From: Sesamum alatum
Taxonomy: Eukaryota; Streptophyta; Magnoliopsida; Lamiales; Pedaliaceae
NCBI GenBank assembly: GCA_034509735.1
Contig: JACGWO010000005.1
Span: 15,117,264-15,181,263 of the forward strand
Direction of reading: 5' to 3'
DNA: 64,000 nt
Both the position numbers and the translations under genes were made by a program. Shown here piece by piece: positions 32,912 to 44,891 of this stretch. A model generated the notes under the pieces. That model ran no database searches, had not been told where the DNA came from, and saw only the letters and a list, made by a program, of their open reading frames with translations. How positions within the stretch are numbered: the stretch's first letter is position 1; each line of letters starts with the position of its first letter.

Positions 32912-33156
32912 TGCCGCCTCATGGGTACCTCACTTGATTCCTCAAGGAGTACCTCATCGCGTCGACTATCCGATGGAAAACCTTTTTCCAAGAACACTGC
33001 GTTTCGCGAGACAAAAACCTTTTGCTCGGAGGGATCATAGAAATAATACCCCGCAGTTTCTTTCGGATAGCCGATGAACCTGCATAAACTAGACCTCGAG
33101 TCCAGTTTATCTCCCACTAATCTCTTGACATATGCGGGGCAACCCCACACTTTCAA
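32908..33156 (-). pseudogene. pol: B2 integrase C-terminal region
   Basis: 82 codons: KVWGCPAYVKRLVGDKLDSR, SSLCRFIGYPKETAGYYFYD, PSEQKVFVSRNAVFLEKGF. It overlaps the RT frame by four bases after a shift. It is equivalent to 13290-13520 in element B. Confidence 0.88.
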
Positions 33157-34212
33157 GTATTTGTAGGAGGCAGGCTTGCCATGCCATATCTCATATGGCG
33201 TCTAGGATACCTTTTTAGATGGCGCCAAGTTCAAAACTTTGGCCGCCGTCTCAAGAGCGTATCCCAGAAGGAAAGGGGTAGTTCGGTAAAACTCATCATG
33301 GATCGGACCATGTCCAACAAGGTCCGATTCCTCCTTTCAGACACACCATTAAGCTGCGGTGTTCCAGGAGGGGTCCACTGAGAGAGAATCCCATTCTCTT
33401 TAGATAATCAGTAAACTCACCACTCAAATACTCTCCACCTCGGTCCGACCGAAGGGCTTTGATCTTTCGACCGGTTTGGTTCTCTACTTCAAGTCTGTAT
33501 TCCTTAAACCTTCCAAAGGCTTCAGACTTGTACCTCATCAGGTAAACATAACCATACCGTGAGTGATCATCGGTAAAGGTTATGAAGTACGAGTACCCAC
33601 CTCTAGCCTGAGTATTTAGTGGACCACAGACATCTGTATGGATCAAATCCAACAGACCACTGGCTAGCGTACTTTGTCCAACAAAGGGTTTCTTTGGTCA
33701 TCTTTCCCTTTAGACAGGATTCGCAGGTCGGTAGGTTGTCCAAATCGTCTATTTCTAGACTCTTTGAGTCCACCAACCTTCTTATCCTATCTTTAGAGAT
33801 ATGACCTAACCTCGCATGCCATATCTGTGCGTTATGATCATCACGTTTTCGTTTGTGTTCTGCAGTCATAATCCAATTAGACTGTTGAAGTATGTACAGA
33901 CTGTTGACCAATGTACCAAGCAAATGAGAAATACCATCTTTGATAATGAAAAAAAAAACCGTTTTTATTGATGGTAAATTCATATCCCCCCTTATCAAGG
34001 ACCGGGATGGAAACAATGTTTTTAATCATGCTAGGTACATAGAAACAGTCATTCAGTACAATCCTAACATGACTACTAATGGCTAACTCTAGTGATCCTA
34101 CGGCCTCCGCAGCAACGGCCTTGCCATCGCCTAGCCTCAGGATCATCTCATCCTTGGTTAGCCTTCTGCTTTCTTTGCAGTGCCTGCAAATCATTGCAGA
34201 TGTGAGCACCAC
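33157..34212 (-). pseudogene. pol: B2 protease, GAG-pre-integrase and integrase core, frameshifted
   Basis: Protease continues at 34212-33877 after a one-base gain in the AAAGAAAGCAG run (KDEMILRLGDGKAVAAEAVGS, VPSMIKNIVSIPVLDKGGYEF). A run of A (about 33951-33959) shifts it again. At 34016-33603 are the WHARLGHISKDRIRR and CESCLKGK finger; another added A near 33695 shifts into the core at 33652-33296 (HTDVCGP, SDRGGEY). The site GCCATCTAAAAAGGTATCC (complement, about 33205-33225) is uninterrupted here. Confidence 0.88.
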
Positions 34213-35137
34213 ACCCGGTATCCAATACCCATGAAGCAGAATTAGTAATCATATTAACTTCAACCACAAACACACCTGGGTTGGAGAGGAGTTGTGGGCA
34301 CTCCCTCTTCCAATGCCCTTTCCCTTGGCAATGCATGCAGACATCATTTGCCTTAGACCGCTGAGAACCACGGGCCTTTCCTTTCCTTTTGCTCGGTCCA
34401 ACCGGAGCAACAGGGACGCCCGGGGCGTGAGCAGGGGCCACAACCGTCTTCCCTTTGCCCTTCTTCCTCTTCCAGCGTCCGGCCCTCTTGCCATTCACCT
34501 TGGAGGTCGAAGCCTCTCCTATCAATACTGCCGGCGCCGACTTGTGGGTCGTTGCCTCGTATTGGACTAGCATGTTGATCAACTCATGAATAGACTTCTC
34601 AAGTCCATTCATGTTGTAGTTTACAACAAACGGGTCATAGGATGGAGGAAGCGACTGGAGGATTACGTCAATGTACGTGTCATTGTTAAGCCCAGCTTTA
34701 AGGTCCTCGAGTTTCTCCACTAGGGAGAGCATCTTGACCCCATGACTCTGTACAGACGCTCCTTCAGCGAGCTTGGTGCCAAAGAATGCTTTTGTGGCGG
34801 CATATCTAATATGCCTATCCGGAACCGCATAAACCTCGTTCATGCGGAGCATTATGGCGGAGACGTTGTCCAGCCTCTCATACTGCTTCTGGATGTCGTT
34901 AGACATCGAAGCCAGTATGATACTGCGTACTTTCCGGTTGTCCTCATGCCATTTCTCGAACGTCAAACGTTCTTCAGGCATGGACCCCTCCGGTAAGTCG
35001 CTCGGTGGCGGCTCGTCCAAGACGTAGCCTTGGTTCTTGAAACCGAGGACAATCCTCAGGTTTCTCAGCCAGTCCGAGTAGTTCGTTCCGTTGAATTTGT
35101 TAGTCTCAAGAATCATGGTTAACGGGTTCTTAGACAT
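34148..35137 (-). pseudogene. gag: B2 gag plus protease N-terminus, 329 codons
   Basis: A complete Gag frame from MSKNPLTMILETNKFNGTNY: central Gag, basic linker (KRKKGKGKT), CCHC knuckle CMHCQGKGHWKREC, then the protease DTG (VLDTGCGAHICND). It ends shortly after in a shifted tail because of the extra base described for the protease. The Gag part has no visible lesion and could in principle be translated. Close to element B gag. Confidence 0.92.
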
Positions 35138-36981
35138 ATCTACATTAATGAAAATGTAAAGCAGAAATTAGCAGATGATGGTAACATTATTGTTCAAGTT
35201 GAAGACTTGGCCTTTTAGTCTTTAACCCTCCCACTATTTATACGAAAGTCCGCCACTCTCAAGCGGAGTTTCGGGAAACCATTTCCTAGTGGGCTTGGGA
35301 TCCACAAGCGTAATCTCCATGCCCCGCTTTTACGATTCACATGAAGAAGACCTCGTGGGAGATATCCATTATCATTCTCATCCAATGAGATTCCCAAGAT
35401 ATTTTGCCTCACCTATTCGTATGGTTCCGAGGACTCCAAGCGAACCATGTTACTCAGTGTTAGGCCCGACCCATCAACCAAATCATGCCTCAAACTGTCG
35501 CCCCCCACGACTCGTGAGACAGGGAAACAGCGAGCGCAGTCTTTTTGTTCACAACAATAGTGTAGCTTTCCCCTAGTCCAAGTGTGCCACGACTCGTGAG
35601 ACCACACTTGGGTAGTGGTAGCTTCCTCACCACATTGCTGTGGATGGAAGGCTCGGACAGACCAAAATACCATTTTGATCCAAGTCCGTTCTGGGCCTAA
35701 TATTTAATTTTGGTCCAACCAAATGAGAGTTTGTGTATGACCGAGACCTCATCACATTATGGTGTTTTAGCATGCATAAATATCCAATATTCAAAGCGAT
35801 AAATAAATACGCCGCATGCAGAAAACATAGCATACCCCTGTTAGGATGATCACAAGCCCAACCTATGCGACCCACTGAGCCCGCAGTGAGTCTATGGTCT
35901 GTCTAGGGTGGTCCTAAATTATTACAATAATAATAAACCCATTGTCATTCCAATGGGCCTTGAAGTGCTTCTTGTTTCATGCCTTGATGCTCCTCCTTGA
36001 TGTCTCCGACTCCAATTGCTTGTTAAAATTGAAACCTCACCAATCCTATCTACTCTCATTACAACTGAAAGTAATACATTGGTAATAAGGAAAACAAGCC
36101 TTAACATCATGAGGCTGAAAATACGGGAGATGATAGTCCCAAGAACAAGAGGCACGCAGGCCCCACCCAACAGAAAAATAAATAAACATTCATTCATCCA
36201 TACACAAGGTCTAGGGCTTTGTGATCATCCCATGTTGATTCCATCAACTCACATAACATAATTATTCCAAATAATCATGCATAAATAACCAATGGATATT
36301 CCAAATATCCAAGTGATGTCCAACATCACAAAAGCATAAATATATAAATAATATGCAAAATTCAAAATTTTAAATTTAATGGACATTTTACACAATGCAT
36401 CCAATGCATGTATTAATCCCAAATTAATTAAGCAAATTTAATTCAAGGAATAATCCAATTATCCCAAAATCAAAAATGCAAAACTAATATATTTTCAGAA
36501 TATTGTGCAGAAAATACAGAAAATCGAATTTTCCGGAAAAAGTCGAAAAACGGCACAAAACGGCCCAGCCGTTGTGCTGGCCGGCCGCCCGCGCGCACAG
36601 GGCAGCGCGCGCGCGCGCTGTGCCGCGCGCTGGCTCTCGGCCAGCAGCGGCCGGCTGCGCACTGCGCGCGCGCCTGTGCGCAGCGTCCGCGCGCATGGCG
36701 CCCGCCTGCGCGCGGCCCACTGCCGGCTCGACCAAATTTTTTTTTTTTTTTTTTTTTTTTCAAAACTGTTTCAGCACAATAAAATTAATATTATTCTGAA
36801 AATAAGCATGCAATTTTAGATCCAATCTAACAAAATTAAGCATGCCAAAAGTCCATTAAATCCAAACAATTGAATCATCATATTATTCACATATTTATGT
36901 AATCTAACATGCCAATAAAGCCATTTAAAAGCAAGTAGATCATGCCAAACACATAGATCTATGCCCCTTACATCGAACCGG
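35138..36981 (-). other. B2 untranslated leader
   Basis: About 1.84 kb without genes. It contains a GC block at 36545-36735, then (to the right, nearer the PBS) a T-run at 36737-36762 on the plus strand (an A-run in the transcript), twin hairpins 35495-35610, a third hairpin TCTCATCCAATGAGA at 35376-35390, and TATAAATA as TATTTATA at 35235-35242, about 98 nt before gag. Ala/Arg frames over the GC block are artefacts. Confidence 0.8.
35495..35610 (-). promoter_or_regulatory. Twin palindromic leader hairpins, B2
   Basis: CACGACTCGTG lies at 35588-35598 and 35506-35516, 82 nt apart. The first stem is CAAGTGTG (35579-35586) with CACACTTG (35603-35610), perfect. The second is CTGT (35495-35498) with ACAG (35527-35530) plus G/C pairs. 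Identical in layout to element B. Confidence 0.62.
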
Positions 36982-36993
36982 GCTCTGATACCA
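36982..36993 (-). other. B2 primer binding site
   Basis: Minus-strand TGGTATCAGAGC, two bases from the end of the inner LTR (36996). Canonical initiator-Met tRNA site. Confidence 0.95.
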
Positions 36994-36995
36994 CT

Positions 36996-39226
36996 TGAAG
37001 GACAAGCGGATCCGCCCGGGAGCGCGAGCGGAAGCGAGAAAGCGTGGAAAGTGCGTAAATTTAAATAAAATTCAAAATACGCGAATCCCAAGGGGTGTAC
37101 CCTTGGGTGCTCAACCGGGCGTTCGATGTAGGATGTGTAAATATTAAAACATATATTTAAAACACATAGGGCATAGATATATAAATGGAATCAATCAAAG
37201 CGTAATAAACCGTTACCTTTGATTGTTTAGCGTATGCTCCCGGCTACTAGCGTTGTTCCTTCTCCGGAATGCTCACGAAATCCAAACGTATGGATTCTCC
37301 AAGGTGATCCACACCACACCGGAAGAAACACACGTTCTTCTTGCTAGAAAAGAACGGGTTTAGGAAGGAATCAGTTTCAGAGAAGAACACTATGAATTAG
37401 TGTTCTCTTAAACTTACTTTGTTCTTCTTTCTTGATTCAAAATCAAGTGAAGAACACAAGTGTAAGAGAGGGAGGGAGCACGAAAATTGAGAGAGAGGAG
37501 AGGATTTTTGTCTTCTCTTTTTCCTAGAAAAAGATGAATAATGAATCACTTATGCTAGGTGTTGTATATTCTAATATATATACATAATTAATGTGATTAT
37601 TGGAATGTGTCTAGGTTCATCCAAGGATGTCTAGATTCATTCCAATCAATCACCATCAATTCTTCAATCAAGCCTACCAAAATTTATGGTATGATCAATC
37701 ATACCAAAAGGGAAGAGCTTGATTGGAGTTGATTTGTCTCTTTCCAAAAGAGACAAGTCAACATACCACCTAGCATGAAACATGGCTGATTTTGCTTCCT
37801 CCAAGGGAGCATGTCGGCCATGTTTTAATTAAGGGAAGAAGTCCAACTTCTTCCTATTCCAAATTAGGAATTATTTCTCCTCTCGGGTATAATTTAACGG
37901 ACCGGGTTTTTATCGTAATCCAATTACGACGAACCCAATATTAAATCCAATTTAATGTCCACTTAAATCATTCCCGTTGATCTTTTAATCCAATTAAAAG
38001 ATCCAACGTCTCAACATCTCAACTTTCCATATTTAATCGAAAAATCCAATTTACCGATTAAATGAAAGCCCGATACAATATCGGCCCGTCCATCCAATGG
38101 ACTTTCCCTTAAGTAATCCAATTACTTATTTTATCCTTCGAGATTGACTCCAAGTTGATCTCTCAACCTCCTCGGTGATTTGTGTGTGACCCTTTAGGTT
38201 CACCCTCAGCTAGACTTGGGCCCGTGTCCCACAAGGGCCCGTTACCATGGGTGGCCGTCTAGCAACGGTCCATGGCACTAGAGACTAGGTGAATTGGCGT
38301 GAACATTTAGGCGCCGATTCCGTACGGGTACGATCCTTCCGTCTACCGTCTCCCGGCCTTAGTCTAGGGTATGGAATTGGGCGTCGGTTCCCATCCTTGA
38401 CTAGGCATCTATGCTTAATACTCGAGACCACGTATGCTTCATTGCGTCGACACAGGAAACCATTCCCTGTTCGACCAACCACTGTGGCCACAGCTTCAAA
38501 CAGCATGAACGTGTCTCCGAGTGCATAGGAGATACCTCTGTCACATACTGACAGGGGACGGATCCTCTTCTTGGAATCCACCGTCCTCGCTACACATTCT
38601 GATTGCACTGGACAAGGCTTATAATGATCATCTTACAGAATGATCACCTCTCGCCAGATCCAAGATACAGCCGTCCTGTGCACGTGACTGCCATGATTCC
38701 TCAAGTCTGAGGATTACTCCCGTACTATCAGAACCGGGGAAAACCAATCATACCGACCAAGCCTCCAAGGCTTCCATATGATGATCCCTCGCGAGTCAGT
38801 CCAGTCGGCTCGACCCCAGTCGACCAACCCATCAAGACCGTGTAGGCGTCCCACGCCTGTCGCCGATGAAACACGGCACTCATCCAATGAACACGACTCT
38901 TGATGCAAGTCTCAATAGGACTCTCGATGCCCTGTCTCGAGGTCCTCGACTTGGAACGTTTCAGACCCAACTCTTAATCAGTTGGTTTCATGACCACCAT
39001 CCAATGCGTGGCCCAACTGCACGAGTTGTTATCCATGGTCTGTGGGCTTTGTTGCGATATAAGTTAAACACCGTTTTAACAAATGTAAAGTGAGCACAAC
39101 AAAGTAGGTACCAATAGTGACGAACACTCACTTTATTCACCACATAATAATATTACATTCACATCAAGTTGTCAGATAGGTTACAAATCGCCAAACCTAT
39201 TGGCTTTCTGGTCACCTATTCTAACA
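36996..39226 (-). mobile_element. B2 inner LTR (next to PBS), of different origin from the outer pair
   Basis: 2231 bp, complete, TGAAGGACAAGCGG to CCTATTCTAACA on the plus strand. At many positions it differs from both outer LTRs where those agree: TCTGATTGC against TCCGACTGC, AATCAGTTGG against AATTAGTTGG, CACCGTTTT against CACCATTTT, CTAACA against CCAACA at the terminus. It abuts the outer LTR directly at 39227. Confidence 0.93.
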
Positions 39227-41402
39227 GAAAGTGCGTAAATTTAAATAAAATTCAAACACGCGAATCCCAAGGGGTGTACCCTTGGGTGCTCAACCGGGCG
39301 TTCGATGTAGGATGTGTAAATATTAAAACATATATTTAAACACATAGGGCATAGATATATAAATGGAATCAATCAAAGCGTAATAAACCGTTACCTTTGA
39401 TTGTTTAGCGTATGCTCCCGGCTACTAGCGTTGTTCCTTCTCCGGAATGCTCACGAAATCCAAACGTATGGATTCTCCAAAGGTGATCCACACCACACCG
39501 GATGAAACACACGTTCTTCTTGCTAGAAAAGAACGGGTTTAGGAAGGAATCGGTTTAAGAGAAGAACACTATGAATTAGTGTTCTCTTAAACTTACTTTG
39601 TTCTTCTTCTTGATTCAAAATCAAGTGACGAACACAAGTGTAAGAGAGGGAGGGAGCACGAAAATTGAGAAGAGAGGAGAGGATTTTTGTCTTCTCTTTT
39701 TCCTAGAAAAAGATGAATAATGAATCACTTATGCTAGGTGTTGTATATTCTAATATATATACATAATTAATGTGATTATTGGAATGTGTCTAGGTTCATC
39801 CAAGGATGTCTAGATTCATTCCAATCAATCACCATCAATTCTTCAATCAAGCCTACCAAAATTTATGGTATGATCAAATCATACCAAAAGGGAAGAGATT
39901 GATTGGAGTCGATTTGTCTCTTTCCAAAAGAGATAAGTCAACATACCACCTAGCATGAAACATGGCTGATTTTGCTTCCTCCAAGGGAGCATGTCGGCCA
40001 TATTTAATTAAGGGAAGAAGTCCAACTTCTTCCTATTCCAAATTAGGAATTATTTCTCCTCTCGGGTATAATTTAACGGACCGGGTTTTATCGTAATCCA
40101 ATTACGACGAACCCAATATTAAATCCAATTTAATGTCCACTTAAATTATTCCCGTTGATCTTTTAATCCAATTAAAAGATCCAACGTCTCAACTTCTCAA
40201 CTTTCCATATTTAATCGAAAATCTAATTTACCGATTAAATGAAAGCCCGATACAAATATCGGCCCGTCCATCCAATGGACTTTCCCTTAAGTAATCCAAT
40301 TACTTATTTTATCCTTCGAGATTGACTCCAAGTCGATCTCTCAACCTCCTCGGTGATTTGTGTGTGACCCTTTAGGTTCACCCTCAGCTAGACTTGGGCT
40401 CGTGTCCCACAAGGGCCCGTTACCATGGGTGGCCGTCTAGCAACGGTCCATGGCACTAGAGACTATGTGAATTGGCGTGAACATTTAGGCGCCGATTCCG
40501 TACGGGTACGATCCTTCCGTCTACCGTCTCCCGGCCTTAGTCTAGGGTATGGAATTGGGCGTCGGTTCCCATCCTTGACTAGGCATCTATGCTTATTACT
40601 CGAGACCACGTATGCTTCATTGCGTCGACACAGGAAACCATTCCCTGTTCGACCAACCACTGTGGCCACAGCTTCAAACAGCATGAACGTGTCTCCGAGT
40701 GCATAGGAGATACCTCTGTCACATACTGACAGGGGACGGATCTTCTTCTTGGAATCCACCGTCCTCGCTACACATTCCGACTGCACTGGACAAGGCTTAT
40801 AATGATCATCTTACAGAATGATCACCTCTCGCCAGATCCAAGATACAGCCGTCCTGTGCACGTGACTGCCATGATTCCTCAAGTCTGAGGATTACTCCCG
40901 TACTATCGGAACCGGGGAATCCAATCATACCGACCAAGCCTCCAAGGCTTCCATATGATGATCCCGCGAGTCAGTCCAGTCGGCTCGACCCCAGTCGACC
41001 AAACCCATCAAGACCGTGTAGGCGTCCCACGCCTGTCGCCGATGAAACACGGCACTCATCCAATGAACACGACTCTTGATGCAAGTCTCAATAGGACTCT
41101 CGATGCCCTGTCTCGAGGTCCTCGACTTGGAACGTTTCAGACCCAACTCTTAATTAGTTGGTTTCATGACCACCATCCAATGCGTGGCCCAACTGCACGA
41201 GTTGTTATCCATGGTCTGTGGGCTTTGTTGCGATATAAGTTAAACACCATTTTAACAAATGTAAGATGAGCGCAACAAAGGAGGTACCATTGGTGACGAA
41301 CACTCATCTTATTCATCACATAATAATATTACATTCACATCAAGTTGTCGGATAGGTTACAAATTGCCAAACCTATTGGCTTTCTGGTCACCTATTCCAA
41401 CA
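39227..41402 (-). mobile_element. B2 outer 5' LTR, lacking its last 51 bp
   Basis: Starts at GAAAGTGCGTAAATTT, which corresponds to 37047 in the inner LTR, so the first 51 bp on the plus strand (the LTR's 3' end) are absent. It ends CCTATTCCAACA next to TAATC. It shares diagnostic bases with the 3' LTR 28980-31206. Confidence 0.93.
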
Positions 41403-41407
41403 TAATC

Positions 41408-42859
41408 CTCCTGTGTTCAAATGTTCCAACAACAAAAGAACAAGAAAAAAATGTTTTCTTGGAGAGAAAAAGAGAGAGAGGGCAGACGAGATTAGGAGAG
41501 GGAGAGGAAGTGTGTGTGTGTGTGTGTGTGTTTCAAGATTCATCATCCTTCCAAAGGTGAAAGGCTAGGAGTAATTTATCGAGGAGGAGTTTAATCCTCT
41601 TCAAACTCCAACTCTAGAAGACTAATTTGATTAGGATTTTGACCTAGTCAAAGTCCTAGTCAAAGTACTAATTTGACCTAGTCAAATTAATTCTAGCTAT
41701 CCATCTCTCCTTTTAATCTCAACCATTAATTTAATTTAATAGAATATTTAAAACCTATTTAAATATTCCAAAGGGCAATAAATAAATATAATAAAATATA
41801 AATATTTATTCTAGGCCCATTAAATTAATTTTCTAATAAATCTAATTTATTAGATTAATCCCTTTTATCTAATAAAAGGAATTAACTCTTTCCAAAAAAA
41901 TTAAGGACCCGATTAAATCCAATTTAATCATTCCATTTCTCGAAATATTTAATTCTAAATTAAATACTTAATGTGTGTTGATGGTGTGTGACTCTTTAGG
42001 TTCACCTTTCAGCTAGATTTGGTAGGATTCCTAGAATCTGCCCGTTACCATGGGTGGCCATCTAGCAACAGTCCATGGCACTAGAGACTAGGTGAATATT
42101 TAGGGATGAACATTTAGGCTCTAACAGTACACTTGTCCTTCCGTCTACGGTCTCACCACTTAGGGTCTAGGGCACGAAAAATGCAGGTACCCATTTTGGA
42201 CCTAAGTGTCGGTTTGTCCTTACTAAACGCCACAAGGGAAACCTTCCCTTCTGTTCAGTTACTGTGGCCACAGATTTTAGGGACAAGACACAGAGCATAT
42301 GTGAGACTCAACTGTCAATGCCTTTTGACAGGAGACAGATTCTTTCTTGGAAACTACTGTCACTCTGTACACCGGAGGTGCACTAGACATGGCTTATGAC
42401 TACTCAAGTGCATCTTGGCAATCTCTCACAATATCTAAGATACAACCCCAATATACAGGTACTCAGCAGTTCCCCAATTCAAAGGACTTGACCTGTACTG
42501 TTGGAATCGGGAATACACGTCATACCTGGCCGACCTACTCAAAGTCCTCTGTAAGATGGTTCCCGCGAGTCACCTCAGTCACTTGCTCCCTAGCAGGCTA
42601 ACCCACTAACACTGCTGAGACGACCTTCGTAATCCGTCGATGAAATATGACAGCAGATGCTTAGTGCAAGTCTCAAGGGGAATCGCGATACCCATTTTCG
42701 AGATTCCTTCACTTGGAGATTTATGGACTGATTCGGAGGGACTGATTTCATGGACCCACCTCCAAGCGTAGTCCCAGTCCCCGAAATACGTTTTCAATCC
42801 GTGGGCTTTGCTTGCGTAGTGAACAGATATGTACAAAGCAGATAAAGTGAACACAAACA
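41408..42859 (-). mobile_element. A3 3' LTR, piece 2
   Basis: Middle of the A3 LTR between the B2 and A2 insertions. It includes a GT microsatellite (41511-41531), the degenerate TTGAC cluster (about 41640-41685) and the CTAGTGCCATGG block complement near 42075. Its last bases AAACA (42855-42859) are the left copy of the A2 target duplication. Confidence 0.92.
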
Positions 42860-44878
42860 TGTTAGAATAGGTGACCATGTAAGCCAATTTTGGCAGGAAT
42901 ATGTAACCTTGTCTTTGGTATTTGATAAAAACATTTATGAATAAAGAAGTGAAAATTCATATGGCAATACTTTGTTTACGTTCACTTATCTGCATTTACG
43001 TTTCTGTTCACTACGCAAACAAAGCCCACGGACTGAGTAACGATTTCGGGGACTGGGACTACGCTTGGAGGTAGGTCCATGAAATCAGTCTCACCGAATC
43101 AGTCCGGAAATCTCCAAGTCAAGGAATCCCAAAAAATGGGTACCGGGATTCCCTTTGAGACTTGCACTAAGCATCTGCTGTCGTATTTCATCGACGGGTG
43201 ACGAAGGTCGTCTAAGCAGTGTTAGTGGGTCAGCATGCTAGGAAGCAGCTGACTGAGGTGACTCGCGGGAACCGTCTTACGGAGGACCTTGAGTATGGTC
43301 AGCAAGGTATGACGTGTATTCCCGGTTCCAACGGTACAGGCCAAGTCCTTTGACTTGAGGAACTGCTGAGTTTACCTGTGCGTCAGGTCTGTATCTTAGA
43401 TATGGTGAGAGATTGCCAAAATACTCTTGAGTAGTCATAAGCCATGTCTAGTGCAGCTCGGGTGCACAAAGTGACAGTAGTTTCCAAGAAAGGATCTGTC
43501 TCCTGTCAAAAGGTGTTGACAGTTGAGTCTCATATATGCTCTGTGTCTTGTCCCTGAAATCTGTGGCCACAGTGACTGAACAGAAGGGAAAAGGTTTCCC
43601 TTGCGGCGTTTAGTAAGGACAGACCGACACTTAGGTCCAAAATGGGTACCTGCATTTTCCGTGCCTAGACCCTAAGTGATGAGACCGAAGACAGAAGGAC
43701 AAGTGTACCGTTAGAGCCTAAATGTTCATCCCCGAATATTTCACCTAGTCTCTAGTGCCATGGACCGTTGCTAGATGGCCACCCATGGTAACGGACGGAT
43801 TCTAGGAATCCGACCAAGTCTAGCTGAATGGTGAACCTAAAAGAGTCACACACTATCCACACACACTTTAGTATTTAATTTGGAATTAAATATTTGGAGT
43901 AAAGGAATGATTAAATTAGATTTAATCGGGTCCCATATTTTCTTGGAGAAATTAATTCCTTCTATTTGATAGAGGGAATTAAATTAATAAATAGGATTTA
44001 TTAAAAGGGTTGATTTAATGGGCTTAGAATAAATAATAATATTTATTTATAATATTAAATAATAATATTTATTTATAATATTATATTTATTCTTTTAGCC
44101 TTTTGGAATATTTAATAGGATTTAAAATATTCCATTAAATTAAAATCAACGGTTGAGATGGAAAGGGGAGATGGAAGGCTAGGATTCGTTTGACTAGGTC
44201 AAACACTAGTTTGACTAGGATTTTGACATTGTCAAAATCCTAGTCAAATTAGGTTACTTAGAGTTTGAGTTTAAAGAGGATTAAACTCTTCCTCTATATA
44301 AACCTCTAGCTTCCAACATTTGTAAGATTGATGATTCTTGAAAAACACACAAAAACACACACTCTCTCCTCCCCTCTCTCGTCCGCCCCTCTCTCTCTCT
44401 CTCTCACCTGAAAATATTATTTTCTTGTTCTTTTGTTCTTGGAACAATTGACAAAGGAAGATCGATCCCGTTAATTCATAACGCGTGGTTGATCTATCAT
44501 CTCCAATATAATACTTGTTCGTTGCTAGCACGACGTACAAGAATACGTGGGTGGATCGTGTGTCACGATTTGGAGGATCTCAAGAACGAGGTCTTGGTGC
44601 AAAACGGGGAACAATGCGAGTAGCAGTTGAAGACGAAAACGACAACGGGTAGGTCTCGTTTAAGATTTTCATCCCTCTTTATTTTTGAACTCTATGGCCT
44701 CCATGATTTCTTTAGTTATTTTATGATCATGAGATACACCGAACGCCCGGGAACCTCAAGGGCAACACCCTTGAGCGTGTTCTTTAAATTAAAAGCATGC
44801 CTTTTATTTTAATATGTTTATTTTACCGCGCTTCCGCATTCGCGCAATTCCCGGAACGATCCACCGGATTTCCTTTCA
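42860..44878 (+). mobile_element. A2 5' LTR
   Basis: 2019 bp, TGTTAGAATAGG to GATTTCCTTTCA. Compared with its 3' partner it carries an extra tandem copy of an about 25-bp AT unit (AATAATAATATTTATTTATA, about 44035-44090). Two of the six W-boxes are also changed at 44224-44234 (TTGACATTGTCAA). Confidence 0.96.
44190..44302 (+). promoter_or_regulatory. W-box cluster and TATA box of A2 5' LTR
   Basis: Intact TTGACY cores at 44190, 44197, 44211 and 44242, with a disrupted pair between them. TATATAAA is at 44295-44302. The 3' LTR of the same element keeps all six. Confidence 0.6.
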
Positions 44879-44879
44879 G

Positions 44880-44891
44880 TGGTATCAGAGC
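44880..44891 (+). other. A2 primer binding site
   Basis: TGGTATCAGAGC one base after the LTR end, followed by CCGGTTCGGTG. Canonical initiator-Met tRNA site. Confidence 0.96.

Larger units (their letters stand above)
28980..41402 (-). mobile_element. Element B2: family B retrotransposon with three LTRs, TSD TAATC
   Basis: Minus strand. The outer LTRs are 39227-41402 (5') and 28980-31206 (3'), with a further LTR at 36996-39226 next to the PBS. Perfect TAATC duplications (28975-28979 and 41403-41407) flank the whole 12.4-kb block, so the outer ends belong to one insertion. Internal region 31207-36995 holds the best-preserved RT in the window. The three-LTR arrangement is discussed under findings. 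Confidence 0.95.

Noticed and set aside
39227..41402. A separate solo LTR insertion beside B2
   Set aside because: It lacks its 3' 51 bp at the junction with the inner LTR, and its outer side shares the TAATC duplication with the far end of B2. It therefore belongs to the same insertion.
41511..41531. GT microsatellite and the CT/CA tracts near LTR TATA boxes
   Set aside because: Simple repeats, common in plant 5' untranslated regions. Noted but not distinctive.
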